The notes under the pieces: model-generated
Database searches by the model: none
What the model was told of the DNA's origin: nothing
Seen by the model: only the letters and a program-made list of their open reading frames with translations
Origin: Acidimicrobiia bacterium
GTDB lineage: Bacteria; Actinomycetota; Acidimicrobiia; Spongiisociales; ZC4RG35
Assembly: GCA_029240695.1 (NCBI GenBank)
Contig: JARDZU010000003.1
Location: 1 to 36,668 of the forward strand
DNA length: 36,668 bases
Reading direction: 5' to 3'
Translations under genes and position numbers: made by a program
In this document: piece after piece, positions 7,270-15,624 of the stretch
How positions within the stretch are numbered: the stretch's first letter is position 1
How the letters are laid out: every line of letters starts with the position of its first letter

Positions 7270-8259
7270 GAAGGATTCGAGATCGAGGAGCAGCGCGGTC
7301 TTCCTCCTGTCATCGAGGAACGATGAGTTGATCGAGTTGCGGGCGATGACCGTGATCGTGGCATCGTCGAGGCCCAGATCATCCCGGACACCGCGGTAAT
7401 TGTCGCCGATATACCCACCGAAGTACGCAGGGTCGTCGGAGTTGACCGACACCACCAGCCCTGCCTCGATCATCGCGGGAAGCGGATGTCGTGCCAGATC
7501 CTCGACGACCTTCAGGGCCACGTTGGACAAAGGGCACACCGTGAGCGGAACCTTGTCGCGGCTCAGCCTCGCCACCAGCTCCGGGTCCTCGAGGCTGCGC
7601 ACACCGTGATCGATCCGCTCCGCTCCGAGGACGTCGAGGGCGGCTCGGACGTACTCTGGCGGGCCCTCCTCTCCGGCATGGGCGACGGAGCGAAGACCGA
7701 GCTGCCGGGCCCGGGCAAAGGCCCTCTCGAACAGGTGCGGAGGGCGACCGCGCTCCGACGAATCGATCCCGACCCCGATAACCCCGTCGAGGAACGGCTC
7801 GGCCTCCTCGATCGTGGAGACGGCCTCTTCCCCCGACAGATGACGGAGAAAGCACATGATCAGGTCTGCACTGATTCCCCGCCGTCTCCGGCCATCCGAG
7901 ATGGCATCCCGGAATCCCCTCATGAACACTTCGAAGCCGATGCCCCGCCCGGTATGGCTCTGGGGATCGAAGAAGATCTCGGCATGTCGCACCCCATCGT
8001 CGGCAGCCCGGTCGAGGTAGGCGGTCATGAGGTCGTAGAAATCATCCGGAGTGCGGAGGACCTCGCCACCCTGGTAGTAGATGTCGAGGAACGACTGGAG
8101 GTCGCTGAATCGGTAGGCGGCATGGACCTGGTCGATGTCCTCGAAAGGCAGCGACAGGCCGTTTCGGGTGGCGAGGCGAAACATCATGTCCGGCTCCAGC
8201 GTGCCCTCTATATGGACATGCAACTCCGCCTTGGGGAGACGGGTGATCAGATCGTCCAT
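7249..8259 (-). CDS. Adenine deaminase (adenosine deaminase-like, Aah1/PA0148 type)
   Basis: A 336-residue member of the adenosine/adenine deaminase family with zinc ligands in PKAELHVHIEG, VAHAGEEGPPEYV and VNSDDPAYFGGY, and the catalytic IDHGVRSLEDPEL. Several stretches follow the bacterial and yeast adenine deaminase subgroup rather than true adenosine deaminases: FFDPQSHTGRGI, CFLRHLSGEEA, GIDSSERGRPP and LTVCPLSN. The predicted reaction is adenine to hypoxanthine plus ammonia. That feeds the xanthine dehydrogenase encoded directly upstream, with a 10-bp gap, so it is the last gene of that operon. Adenosine as substrate is less likely but not excluded. Confidence 0.88.
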   Translation of the reverse strand: MDDLITRLPKAELHVHIEGTLEPDMMFRLATRNGLSLPFEDIDQVHAAYRFSDLQSFLDIYYQGGEVLRTPDDFYDLMTAYLDRAADDGVRHAEIFFDPQSHTGRGIGFEVFMRGFRDAISDGRRRRGISADLIMCFLRHLSGEEAVSTIEEAEPFLDGVIGVGIDSSERGRPPHLFERAFARARQLGLRSVAHAGEEGPPEYVRAALDVLGAERIDHGVRSLEDPELVARLSRDKVPLTVCPLSNVALKVVEDLARHPLPAMIEAGLVVSVNSDDPAYFGGYIGDNYRGVRDDLGLDDATITVIARNSINSSFLDDRRKTALLLDLESFSAGDEG

Positions 8260-8269
8260 GTCCGAAATC

Positions 8270-10495
8270 TCATTCGAGAGCGATGTCCTGTGGGCGAATG
8301 GGCACCCGATTGAGCTCCTTCCCCGAGGCGGCTCGAATCGCAGCGGCGACCGCCGCCGTCGAGGAGATGGTCGGCGGCTCTCCCACGCCCTTCGCCCCGA
8401 AGGGGCCCCACGATCCCTCCCTTTCGATCAACAGGGCCTCGACGTCGGGTGCGTCCAGGATGGTGGGGAGCAGGTAGTCGGTGAATGTCGGATTGAGAAT
8501 GACACCATCCTTCATCACCAGCTCCTCCATCACGGCCAGACCCACCCCCTGGAGGATGCCGCCTTCGATCTGACCTCGCACCGACTGCGGGTTCAGGGCG
8601 AGACCAACGTCTTGCGCAGTGTCGACACGGACCACCTTGACCAGGCCCAGCTCGGTGTCGACGTCGACCACCGCCCGATGGCCGGCCACGGCGAAGTCGG
8701 CGTGTATCACGCCTTGACCGTTCTCGTCTGGGCCGGTCGTGGGCGGGTGCCGGAAGGTGACTGTCTCTTCCCAGTCTTCCTCAGCGAGGACCGACCAGGA
8801 GACCACTAGCTCATCGCCCTTCCAGACCCCGTCATCGTCGAGTTCCTCACCTTCGTGTCTGTCCAGGACCCTCTGCCGGAGCTTTACCGAGGCCTCGAGA
8901 GTGGCCCCACCGGAGAGCTGGGTCTGCCTAGAAGCCGAGGTGGAGCCGGCTGAGTCGATCTTCGATGTGTCCACGTGGTTCACGTCGACGCGGGAGATCC
9001 CCAGCGCGCTGCGGACTATCTGAGCCAGGACGGTGACCAGGCCCTGCCCGACTTCTATCGCGGCGGTTTCGACGACCGCACCATCAGGAGTAAGGCGAAC
9101 CCTTGCCTGGGCGTAGTCATCGGATCCCTCGGAGAAGCCGAGGTTCTTGAGACCGAGGGCATATCCCACCCCTCTCCGAACGTGATGTGGCTCGGTGGTG
9201 AGACCCGAGCCTCCGGGAAGCTCGCTGTGATGCGCCATCGTTGCCGGTTCCGGAAGAGGCATTGCCTGCAGACTCCGTATCACCTCGATCGTGGGAAGCG
9301 GGGTCTCGATCACCTGCCCGGTGGTCGGCATCGGGTCGCCGGTGCCGAGAGCATTCAGCTCGCGCAGATCGAGCGGGTCCATTTCGAGGGCCGCGGCGAG
9401 CCGGTCCATTTGTGCTTCGTAGGCAAAGCAGACCTGTACCGCTCCAAATCCCCTCATCGCCCCACAAGGCGGGTTGTTGGTGCGGGCTCCCACCCCGTCG
9501 ACTGCGACCGAGTCGCTCCGATATGGCCCGACTGCGAAATAGCACGCGTTGGCCAGAACGGCGGATGTTGTCGAGGCGTAGGCCCCACCATCGATCATCA
9601 CCCGCGCTTCGACGCGGACTAGACGTCCGTCCTCATCGGACTCGTGGCGGTAGCGGAGCCACGCCGGATGGCGGTGGACATGCCCGGTGAACGACTCCGA
9701 GCGGTGATAGACCATCTTGACCGGCCGCCCGGTGTGGAGGGCCAGCATGCAGAGATGGATGTGCAGGTTGACGTCTTCTCTGGCCCCGAAGGCGCCACCG
9801 ATCCCCGTCGGGTGGGCTCGCACCTGATCCGGTCGGAGACCGAGGCTGGCCACCACTTGCTCTTGATCGACGTGCACGTATTGGCTCGTCGCGTATAGAT
9901 CGACACCACCCTGGCCGTCCGGGATGGCGAGACCGGCCTCGGTCCCCAGCGGCGCCTGATCCTGCATCCCGACCTCGTACTCACCTTCGACCACGACGGA
10001 CCCGTGCAAGCCCTGGTCTCCGCGACGGATGCTCAGCCGGCGAAACACCTCGTCACGGTCGTCGGCCTCTTCGGGGTCGGTCCGCGCGTCGAGCTCTTCG
10101 TAGCGAACCTCGACCGCAGCCGCCGCCCTCCTGGCGGTGTCGTCGTCCTCGGCGGCTACCACTGCCACCGGCTCTCCCCAGAACTTGACCTCGTCGCCGG
10201 CCAGAACCGGCTGGTCGGCGTGCTCCAATCCAAACGTAGCCCTCCCCGGGACATCGGCTGCCGTGAGACACGCGTGCACACCGCCGATTGCCAGCGCCGG
10301 GCCCAGGTCGATCGAGACGACGCGTGCCCGGGCGTGGGGGCTACGGACCGTGGCCGCCCAGAGCATCCCCTCGGCTCTCAAGTCCTGGGCGTATTCGAAC
10401 TCGCCACGGAGCTTGGGCACGCCATCGGGACGGAGCGGGGAATCCCGGATCACACCACGCGGCACTCCGACGCGGCGTCCCGTCCTAGTGCTCAT
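8270..10495 (-). CDS. xdhA: Xanthine dehydrogenase, molybdenum-binding subunit
   Basis: The large catalytic subunit (741 residues) of a three-subunit xanthine dehydrogenase that oxidises hypoxanthine to xanthine and urate. RVGVPRGVIRDSPLRPDGVPK is the usual start of the family. GIGGAFGAREDV and AMRGFGAVQ match the molybdopterin loops and hold the Glu and Arg expected for purine binding. GAKGVGEPP near the C-terminus carries the catalytic Glu. The track start at 10657 reads through the neighbouring gene; the ATG at 10495 overlaps the 2Fe-2S gene by 11 bp and starts at the conserved N-terminus. Other hydroxylases of the family (aldehyde or CO oxidase) are less likely given the purine-catabolic neighbours. 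Confidence 0.9.
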   Translation of the reverse strand: MSTRTGRRVGVPRGVIRDSPLRPDGVPKLRGEFEYAQDLRAEGMLWAATVRSPHARARVVSIDLGPALAIGGVHACLTAADVPGRATFGLEHADQPVLAGDEVKFWGEPVAVVAAEDDDTARRAAAAVEVRYEELDARTDPEEADDRDEVFRRLSIRRGDQGLHGSVVVEGEYEVGMQDQAPLGTEAGLAIPDGQGGVDLYATSQYVHVDQEQVVASLGLRPDQVRAHPTGIGGAFGAREDVNLHIHLCMLALHTGRPVKMVYHRSESFTGHVHRHPAWLRYRHESDEDGRLVRVEARVMIDGGAYASTTSAVLANACYFAVGPYRSDSVAVDGVGARTNNPPCGAMRGFGAVQVCFAYEAQMDRLAAALEMDPLDLRELNALGTGDPMPTTGQVIETPLPTIEVIRSLQAMPLPEPATMAHHSELPGGSGLTTEPHHVRRGVGYALGLKNLGFSEGSDDYAQARVRLTPDGAVVETAAIEVGQGLVTVLAQIVRSALGISRVDVNHVDTSKIDSAGSTSASRQTQLSGGATLEASVKLRQRVLDRHEGEELDDDGVWKGDELVVSWSVLAEEDWEETVTFRHPPTTGPDENGQGVIHADFAVAGHRAVVDVDTELGLVKVVRVDTAQDVGLALNPQSVRGQIEGGILQGVGLAVMEELVMKDGVILNPTFTDYLLPTILDAPDVEALLIEREGSWGPFGAKGVGEPPTISSTAAVAAAIRAASGKELNRVPIRPQDIALE

Positions 10496-10958
10496 CAGTC
10501 GCCCCCACTCCCTCCAGGGCGCGGATGATGGCGCCGTACCCGGTGCACCGGCAGATGTTCCCGGCCAGGGCGTCTTTGATCTCGTTACTGCTCGGATGAG
10601 CGTTCCGGGCAAACAGGTCGACCGCGGCCACGACGATGCCCGGTGTGCAGAAGCCACATTGGACGGCTCCAGCGTGGTGCATCGCCTCCTGGACAGGGTG
10701 CAGGCCGTCGTCGGGGCTGACCCCTTCGACCGTGGTCACCGACGAACCGGCGGCATCCGCCGCCATCACCAGGCAGGAGCAGACCAGCTCTCCGTCGAGG
10801 ATGACGCTGCACGATCCACATTCTCCCTGCTCACAGGCATTCTTTGAGCCGGGCAGGCCGAGCTCGTCCCGCAGGAGATCGAGGAGGCTGCCGGGGTTGG
10901 TGACCCGGGCCGTGACCGGTACTCCGTTTACCGTCAGCTCGACGATCACGAGAGACAC
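10485..10958 (-). CDS. xdhC: Xanthine dehydrogenase, 2Fe-2S subunit
   Basis: A 157-residue iron-sulfur subunit that carries electrons from molybdenum to FAD. The plant-type ferredoxin cluster is bound by CEQGECGSC plus a later Cys (LVCSC). The second cluster domain has CGFCTPG and ICRCTGY. The start is a GTG at 10958 inside the end of the FAD-subunit gene (13-bp overlap), and its own end overlaps xdhA. This points to tight translational coupling and fixed stoichiometry. Subunit letters follow the E. coli usage. Confidence 0.93.
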   Translation of the reverse strand: MSLVIVELTVNGVPVTARVTNPGSLLDLLRDELGLPGSKNACEQGECGSCSVILDGELVCSCLVMAADAAGSSVTTVEGVSPDDGLHPVQEAMHHAGAVQCGFCTPGIVVAAVDLFARNAHPSSNEIKDALAGNICRCTGYGAIIRALEGVGATDEH

Positions 10959-11740
10959 CTCTCCAGGAGACGTCTGGCCAGGACGCCTGCCCCGTGACGC
11001 CGGTACTCCTCAGTCGACCGGTGATCGGTTATCGGCCGCACTTCTTCGCTGACGAGCCGCTGGAACTCGACCAGATCACCCGCGCTCGGATGGCCGATCG
11101 ACGAGATCATGTTCTCGGCTCCGGTAGCCCTGATGGGGGTGGGGGCCACTGACCCGAGGGCTACCGTGGTCTTGCCGTCGTCGGCCCGGGTGACCACAGC
11201 GCACACAGTGGCTATGACCATGGCGTTTCGGATCCCGATCTTGCCGAAGCATTGCCGCTCGGGCAGGCCGGCGGGCAGGTGGACCGCCATGATCAACTCG
11301 TCTGGCCGTCGGGCCGTCTCCTTGACACCGGTGAAGAACTCCTGCCAGGTCAGCGTTCGCTGTGACGCTGTCGAAGCGAGCTCGATGGAGGCGCCGACCG
11401 CGGCCAGGAACGGATGCCCGTCGCCGGCAGGGCTCGCAGTCCCCAGATTCCCGCCGATCGTCCCGGCATTCCGGATCTGTGGTGAGCCCACGGTGCGCGC
11501 CGCTTCGGCCAAGGCCTTGGGGCCATGGGTCTCGATCCGGCGCCATGTGACGCCTGCCCCGATCCGTTGGCCGTCCCACTCCTTCAGCTCGGCGAGCCGG
11601 CGCAGCCCGATGACACGCTCGGGGCGGATGTGGCCGAAGTTGACCTCGACCATGAGATCGGTTCCCCCGGCCAGTGGGATCGCTCCGTCGCCCAGTCCGG
11701 CGAGGGCCTCATCGATCGAGTTCGGGTGCACGATCTCCAC
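10946..11740 (-). CDS. xdhB: Xanthine dehydrogenase, FAD-binding subunit
   Basis: A 264-residue flavoprotein of the CO dehydrogenase/xanthine dehydrogenase FAD subunit family. IPLAGGTDLMVE binds the FAD pyrophosphate, and RNAGTIGGNLGTASPAGD is the second signature. It passes electrons from the iron-sulfur subunit to NAD+ or another acceptor. The GTG start is preceded after 9 bases by a TAGCTT box located in the 28-bp gap after the deaminase gene. It can therefore be read from its own promoter as well as from the upstream gene. Confidence 0.92.
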   Translation of the reverse strand: MEIVHPNSIDEALAGLGDGAIPLAGGTDLMVEVNFGHIRPERVIGLRRLAELKEWDGQRIGAGVTWRRIETHGPKALAEAARTVGSPQIRNAGTIGGNLGTASPAGDGHPFLAAVGASIELASTASQRTLTWQEFFTGVKETARRPDELIMAVHLPAGLPERQCFGKIGIRNAMVIATVCAVVTRADDGKTTVALGSVAPTPIRATGAENMISSIGHPSAGDLVEFQRLVSEEVRPITDHRSTEEYRRHGAGVLARRLLERCLS

Positions 11741-11749
11741 TGGCGGGCA

Positions 11750-11755
11750 AAGCTA
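11750..11755 (-). promoter_or_regulatory. xdhB -10 box (TAGCTT)
   Basis: On the minus strand TAGCTT is followed by 9 bases and the GTG start. The same hexamer precedes the 8-oxoguanine deaminase and trpB-like genes, and TAACTT precedes allB. Confidence 0.5.
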
Positions 11756-11768
11756 GTGCCGGTTTCCG

Positions 11769-13124
11769 TTACACAAGTGTCGCGGCAAGCCGGTTGTGCT
11801 CTCTGACCAGAGACGCGGTGTCGACGCCGATCAATTGGCCGCTCTCGATGACCTTCCTTCCGCCGACCCAGGAGTGATCGACCGTCACCGGGGCGCACAT
11901 CACCACCGCCGCCACCGGATCGTGGAGCGCGCCGGCAAAGTCGACCCGGTTCAGGTCATAGGCAATGAAGTCGGCGCACATCCCGGGGGCAAGTCTCCCG
12001 ATGTCGTCACGGCCGAGCACCCCCGCCCCACCTACGGTGGCCAGACCGAGCGCCTGCCGCGCCGTCATCTGCGGCCCCTCGCCGATGCCCGGCGAGACAC
12101 CGAGACGATTGAGCAGGAGCGCCTGTCGGACCTCCCCCATCATGTGCGAGGCGTCGTTCGAAGCCGAGCCGTCGACACCGAGACCCACCCCGACACCCGC
12201 CTCCAGATACCGCGAGACCGGGGCCAGCCCGGAGGCGAGACGCATGTTCGAGGTCGGGCAATGGGCGACACCTGTCCCGGAATGACCCATCCGTCTCACT
12301 TCGTCCTCGGCCACGTGCACGGCATGGGCGTACCAGACATCCGGACCGGCCCAGCCAAGGTCCTCCATGTACTCCACCGGACGACGACCGAACCGGCCAA
12401 GGCAGAATTCCTCCTCATCGGCCGTCTCGGCGAGATGGGTGTGCATGGCGACTTCCAGATCGCGTGCCAATTCGGCGGTCTCTTCCATCAGATCGGTGGT
12501 CACGCTGAACGGGGAGCATGGGGCGAGGACGACCTGCGTCATCGACCCGGGGGACGGGTCGTGGAAGAGGTCGACCACCCGCCGGGAGTCTTCGAGGATC
12601 ACATCATTGGTCTCGACGACAGAATCCGGCGGCAGCCCGCCCTCCGACCGGCCGAGGCTCATCGACCCGCGCGAGACATGAAATCGAACTCCTACCGGGG
12701 CGGCGCCTTCGATTTGATCGTCGACCCGCGAGCCGTTCGGCCACAGATAGTGATGGTCGAAGGCGGTGGTGCAGCCGCTCAACGCGAGCTCGGCGAGACC
12801 AAGACGGGTGGAGACCCGCACATGATCCGGCGTCATCCCCGCCCAGATCGGATAAAGCGTGAGAAGCCAATCGAACAAACCCGCATCCTGGGCACCCGGC
12901 ACTACCCGTGTGAGCGTCTGATAGAGGTGATGATGGGTGTTGACCAATCCGGGGAGGACGACATGGCCGCTGAGGTCGACCATCTCGTCGGCCTCTTCGG
13001 GCAGCTCGGCCGTACGGGCAACCTGCTCGATCCAACCGTCGCGTGCGAACAGACCCCCGTCCTCGATCTCCTCGCCGCCCATGGTGACCAGCACTTCGGC
13101 ATGACGGACGAGCAGGGTTCCCAT
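11769..13124 (-). CDS. 8-oxoguanine/guanine-type deaminase (amidohydrolase)
   Basis: A 451-residue amidohydrolase with VNTHHHLYQTLTR (metal-binding HxH at residues 64-66), MHTHLAETADEEEFC, YAHAVHVAEDEV, AHCPTSNMRL and GVDGSASNDASHMMGEVRQA. These stretches match the Pseudomonas 8-oxoguanine deaminase family, often mislabelled as hydroxydechloroatrazine ethylaminohydrolase. The product from 8-oxoguanine would be urate, which enters the pathway below xanthine dehydrogenase. Guanine or isoguanine are alternative substrates. The ATG at 13124 is preferred over the TTG at 13133, which lies on the -10 box. It is the first gene of the xdh operon. Confidence 0.82.
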   Translation of the reverse strand: MGTLLVRHAEVLVTMGGEEIEDGGLFARDGWIEQVARTAELPEEADEMVDLSGHVVLPGLVNTHHHLYQTLTRVVPGAQDAGLFDWLLTLYPIWAGMTPDHVRVSTRLGLAELALSGCTTAFDHHYLWPNGSRVDDQIEGAAPVGVRFHVSRGSMSLGRSEGGLPPDSVVETNDVILEDSRRVVDLFHDPSPGSMTQVVLAPCSPFSVTTDLMEETAELARDLEVAMHTHLAETADEEEFCLGRFGRRPVEYMEDLGWAGPDVWYAHAVHVAEDEVRRMGHSGTGVAHCPTSNMRLASGLAPVSRYLEAGVGVGLGVDGSASNDASHMMGEVRQALLLNRLGVSPGIGEGPQMTARQALGLATVGGAGVLGRDDIGRLAPGMCADFIAYDLNRVDFAGALHDPVAAVVMCAPVTVDHSWVGGRKVIESGQLIGVDTASLVREHNRLAATLV

Positions 13125-13132
13125 CGGCACCA

Positions 13133-13138
13133 AAGCTA
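13133..13138 (-). promoter_or_regulatory. -10 box of the 8-oxoguanine deaminase/xdh operon
   Basis: TAGCTT on the minus strand is followed by 8 bases and the ATG. It stands only 10 bp from the divergent -10 box at 13149-13154. Confidence 0.55.
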
Positions 13139-13148
13139 ACTGCTGTCT

Positions 13149-13154
13149 TAGAGT
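13149..13154 (+). promoter_or_regulatory. -10 box of the DUF6986-type gene
   Basis: TAGAGT is followed by 8 bases and the ATG at 13163, with no Shine-Dalgarno sequence. The promoter is back to back with the deaminase promoter. Confidence 0.5.
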
Positions 13155-13162
13155 CGCCCGCC

Positions 13163-14488
13163 ATGACTCTGCGCGATGACTCGATGACTCGCTGGGGTGA
13201 ACGTCTCGGGGCGGTGGCGACCCGTCTCGGCACCGACTTCCCGGGCGAAAGCCCCGAACGCCAGCCGGTGCACACCGTGTATGGCGGCGCCCATCTCTTC
13301 TCGGCCAACACAGCGGAACGCTTGGGCGAGTTGTCCCTGGCCGCCCTCGATCGTTGGGCTCCCGCCCCCGAGGACCTGGCTTCCATTCTCGGCCTCCCCG
13401 AATCGCAGGCCGGGCCAGTTCACGATCTCGTGGCCGAGAAATTGAGAAGGGAGCCGGTGGAGGACTTCCGCATCGATTTCGAGGATGGCTACGGGCATCG
13501 GCCCGATGACGAGGAGGACGGGCACGCCCGATCGGCTGCCACCGAGCTAGCCGGTGGCATGACGGCCGGGACGCTCCCTCCCTTCACCGGGATCCGGGTC
13601 AAGTCGCTCTCCGGTGAGCTGCACCGGCGCGCCTTGCGCACCCTCGATCTGTTCGTCACCACAGTCGTGGAGAAGGGGGGGCATCTCCCACCCGGCTTCA
13701 CCGTGACCCTCCCCAAGATCCAGGATGTCGAGCAGGTCCTAGTGCTCGGCGAGGCCCTCGCCGAGCTGGAGCAAGATCTGGGCATCGACCCCATCCCGGT
13801 GGAGCTCATGGTCGAGACTCCGCAGACAGTCATCGACCGGGACGGGACCTCAGGGGTTCGCAAATTCGTCGACGCCGGGCAGGGCCGCGTGCGTGGCGCC
13901 CATTTCGGGACCTACGACTACACGGCATCGCTCACCATCACTGCTGCCTATCAGACGATGACGCATCCGGCCTGTGATTTCGCCCGACACGCATTGCAGG
14001 TGAGCCTGGCTGGGACCGGGGTCTGGATCTCCGACGGGGCGACCAACGTGATGCCGGTGGCACCGCATCGTGGCGAGGAGTTGACCTCGAGCCAGGAAGA
14101 GGAGAACCGCAAGACCGTCCACGATGCGATGCGGCTCCACTACGAGCACATCAGAAATTCGCTGATCCACGCCTATTACCAGGGGTGGGACCTCCATCCT
14201 GCCCAGTTCCCGACTCGCTATGCCGCCGTCTACGCCTTCTTTCTCGAGGGTCTGGACCAGGCCGGCGAGCGGCTCTCCAACTTCGTCGAATCGGCGGCCA
14301 AGGCCACCCTCGTCGGTGAGGTGTTCGACGACGCTGCGACCGGCCAGGGTCTCCTCAACTTCTTCCTACGAGCTATCAACTGCGGTGCGATCGACGAGAG
14401 GGAGGCCACCACACGCAGCGGCCTCACGCTCGATGAGATCCAGACCCGCTCCTTCCTCGCCATCCTGGAGAGCCGGACCGCTGGATAG
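13163..14488 (+). CDS. HpcH/HpaI (CitE-like) aldolase/lyase superfamily protein, DUF6986-type
   Basis: A 441-residue protein that fits the CitE/HpcH/malate-synthase-like TIM-barrel superfamily. FRIDFEDGYGHRPDDEE corresponds to the LDLEDA strand with acidic residues. VELMVETPQTVIDRDG carries the expected Mg-binding Glu, and AHFGTYDYTASL the following Asp. The second half is longer than in CitE, with IHAYYQGWDLHPAQFPTRYAA. Such proteins typically join or split C-C bonds using CoA esters, pyruvate or glyoxylate. No member of this exact group has a function known to me. It is divergent from the xdh operon and convergent (3-bp gap) with urate oxidase, so a link to ureide-derived glyoxylate is a reasonable inference but unproven. 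Confidence 0.75.
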   Translation: MTLRDDSMTRWGERLGAVATRLGTDFPGESPERQPVHTVYGGAHLFSANTAERLGELSLAALDRWAPAPEDLASILGLPESQAGPVHDLVAEKLRREPVEDFRIDFEDGYGHRPDDEEDGHARSAATELAGGMTAGTLPPFTGIRVKSLSGELHRRALRTLDLFVTTVVEKGGHLPPGFTVTLPKIQDVEQVLVLGEALAELEQDLGIDPIPVELMVETPQTVIDRDGTSGVRKFVDAGQGRVRGAHFGTYDYTASLTITAAYQTMTHPACDFARHALQVSLAGTGVWISDGATNVMPVAPHRGEELTSSQEEENRKTVHDAMRLHYEHIRNSLIHAYYQGWDLHPAQFPTRYAAVYAFFLEGLDQAGERLSNFVESAAKATLVGEVFDDAATGQGLLNFFLRAINCGAIDEREATTRSGLTLDEIQTRSFLAILESRTAG

Positions 14489-14491
14489 ATC

Positions 14492-15307
14492 TCAGCGCGA
14501 GACGATGAAACCGATATCGCCGTAGGGCTGGCTGACCGGCTGGAAGACCGTGTGCTCGTCCTCGATCCCGAATCTGGACAGGTCGTAGCTCAGGTGATGC
14601 TGATTGGGGAGTCGAAAGTCGACCTCCTCGATCTCTGGAATCGCTCCCAGCAAGGCCTCTGCCATCATCCATCCCTGGTGTTGTACGGACTCCGAGTGTT
14701 CGCCCATGAAACTCTCGATCATGGCTTCACGCGCCGTCTCCCAGGTGGCCGTGGTGTCGGCCGGGGTGGCTGAATATCGCCACACCGCCTTCACAGACGT
14801 GGCCAGGATCCGCTCGTCGGTCTCGGGAAGCAAGGTGAACTCGTCCCGGGGGAAACCGGCGAAGGCCGAACCCGTGGTCTTGAGGACCACCAATCCGTCC
14901 ACTCCGGCCCACACCCCAGCATTGGTCCCGGCGACCACCCGGCCCAACCGTCGCTCTGAGCCTCCACCGACGAAGCCCGACGGGCCCCTCCGGTTCCAGA
15001 TGAGCTGGGATACAGAGACGTCCGCTGCGCTGATGCCTTCACGCTCCAGGAAGCGGTCACAGAGGACAGCAGCGAACGCCTCCAGGTCTCGATTGAGATG
15101 CTCCTGAGCCAGGCCGTAGACGGTGTTCTTCATGGTGTCGGTAGGCAGAACGCCCCTGTTGTCACCTCGGACATGGGCCGCCTCGACGTCACCCTGGAGC
15201 AGCACCTGGACCGTCAAGTCCAGAAAATCGTCACCCGACTCGGTGCGGAGGATCTTCGACACCCGAACATCGGACTTGCCCCATCGGTTCTCGCCGAGCC
15301 GAGCCAT
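14492..15307 (-). CDS. pucL: Urate oxidase (uricase)
   Basis: A cofactor-free oxidase of 271 residues that converts urate and oxygen to 5-hydroxyisourate and hydrogen peroxide. GDNRGVLPTDTMKNTVYGLA contains the conserved Lys/Thr site (TDTMKNT), and the C-terminal part has RLPNQHHLSYDLSRFG with the active-site Asn and His. The tandem T-fold architecture and length are normal. The start ATG overlaps the HIU hydrolase stop by one base (TGATG), so the two consecutive pathway steps are translated in a coupled way. It is the last gene of the allantoin operon. Confidence 0.96.
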   Translation of the reverse strand: MARLGENRWGKSDVRVSKILRTESGDDFLDLTVQVLLQGDVEAAHVRGDNRGVLPTDTMKNTVYGLAQEHLNRDLEAFAAVLCDRFLEREGISAADVSVSQLIWNRRGPSGFVGGGSERRLGRVVAGTNAGVWAGVDGLVVLKTTGSAFAGFPRDEFTLLPETDERILATSVKAVWRYSATPADTTATWETAREAMIESFMGEHSESVQHQGWMMAEALLGAIPEIEEVDFRLPNQHHLSYDLSRFGIEDEHTVFQPVSQPYGDIGFIVSR

Positions 15308-15624
15308 CAGCTACCCCGGTAGGTCGTGTACCCGTAGCTGCTGAGCAAAAGCGGGACGTGATAGTGGTCCGGGGCATCGTCGAGGTCGACGATGACGTGC
15401 ACCTCGGGGAAGAAAGGATTGCCGGCATCACCCGTGGCAAAAACGAGACGGTAGATGCCGGCGCCCAAGGCGACGCCGAGTGCGGCGACGCGCCCATCGT
15501 CATCTGTCGTTCCTTCGCTGACGTGCTGCCAGCCAGCGTCCGATGAACGCTCCAGCGTCACCTTCACCCCGGACGCGGGCTGACCGGACTCTGTGTCGAG
15601 AACGTGTGTGCTGAGGCCGGTCAT
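15307..15624 (-). CDS. uraH: 5-Hydroxyisourate hydrolase
   Basis: A 105-residue transthyretin-like protein that hydrolyses 5-hydroxyisourate to OHCU. LSTHVLDTESGQPA at the N-terminus holds the active-site His, and the C-terminal tetrapeptide YRGS is the family signature. HYHVPLLLSSYGYTTYRGS completes the site. The start overlaps the end of the fusion gene in ATGA, and the stop overlaps the urate oxidase start, so it sits between its product-consuming and substrate-producing partners. Confidence 0.96.
   Translation of the reverse strand: MTGLSTHVLDTESGQPASGVKVTLERSSDAGWQHVSEGTTDDDGRVAALGVALGAGIYRLVFATGDAGNPFFPEVHVIVDLDDAPDHYHVPLLLSSYGYTTYRGS

Noticed and set aside
7486-8313. 275-codon plus-strand frame opposite the adenine deaminase
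   Set aside because: Shadow frame; the opposite strand encodes complete deaminase motifs.
11796-13139. 447-codon open frame antisense to the 8-oxoguanine deaminase gene
   Set aside because: It is a GC-driven shadow; the opposite strand has a full set of amidohydrolase motifs, and this frame has no recognisable domain or ribosome-binding site.
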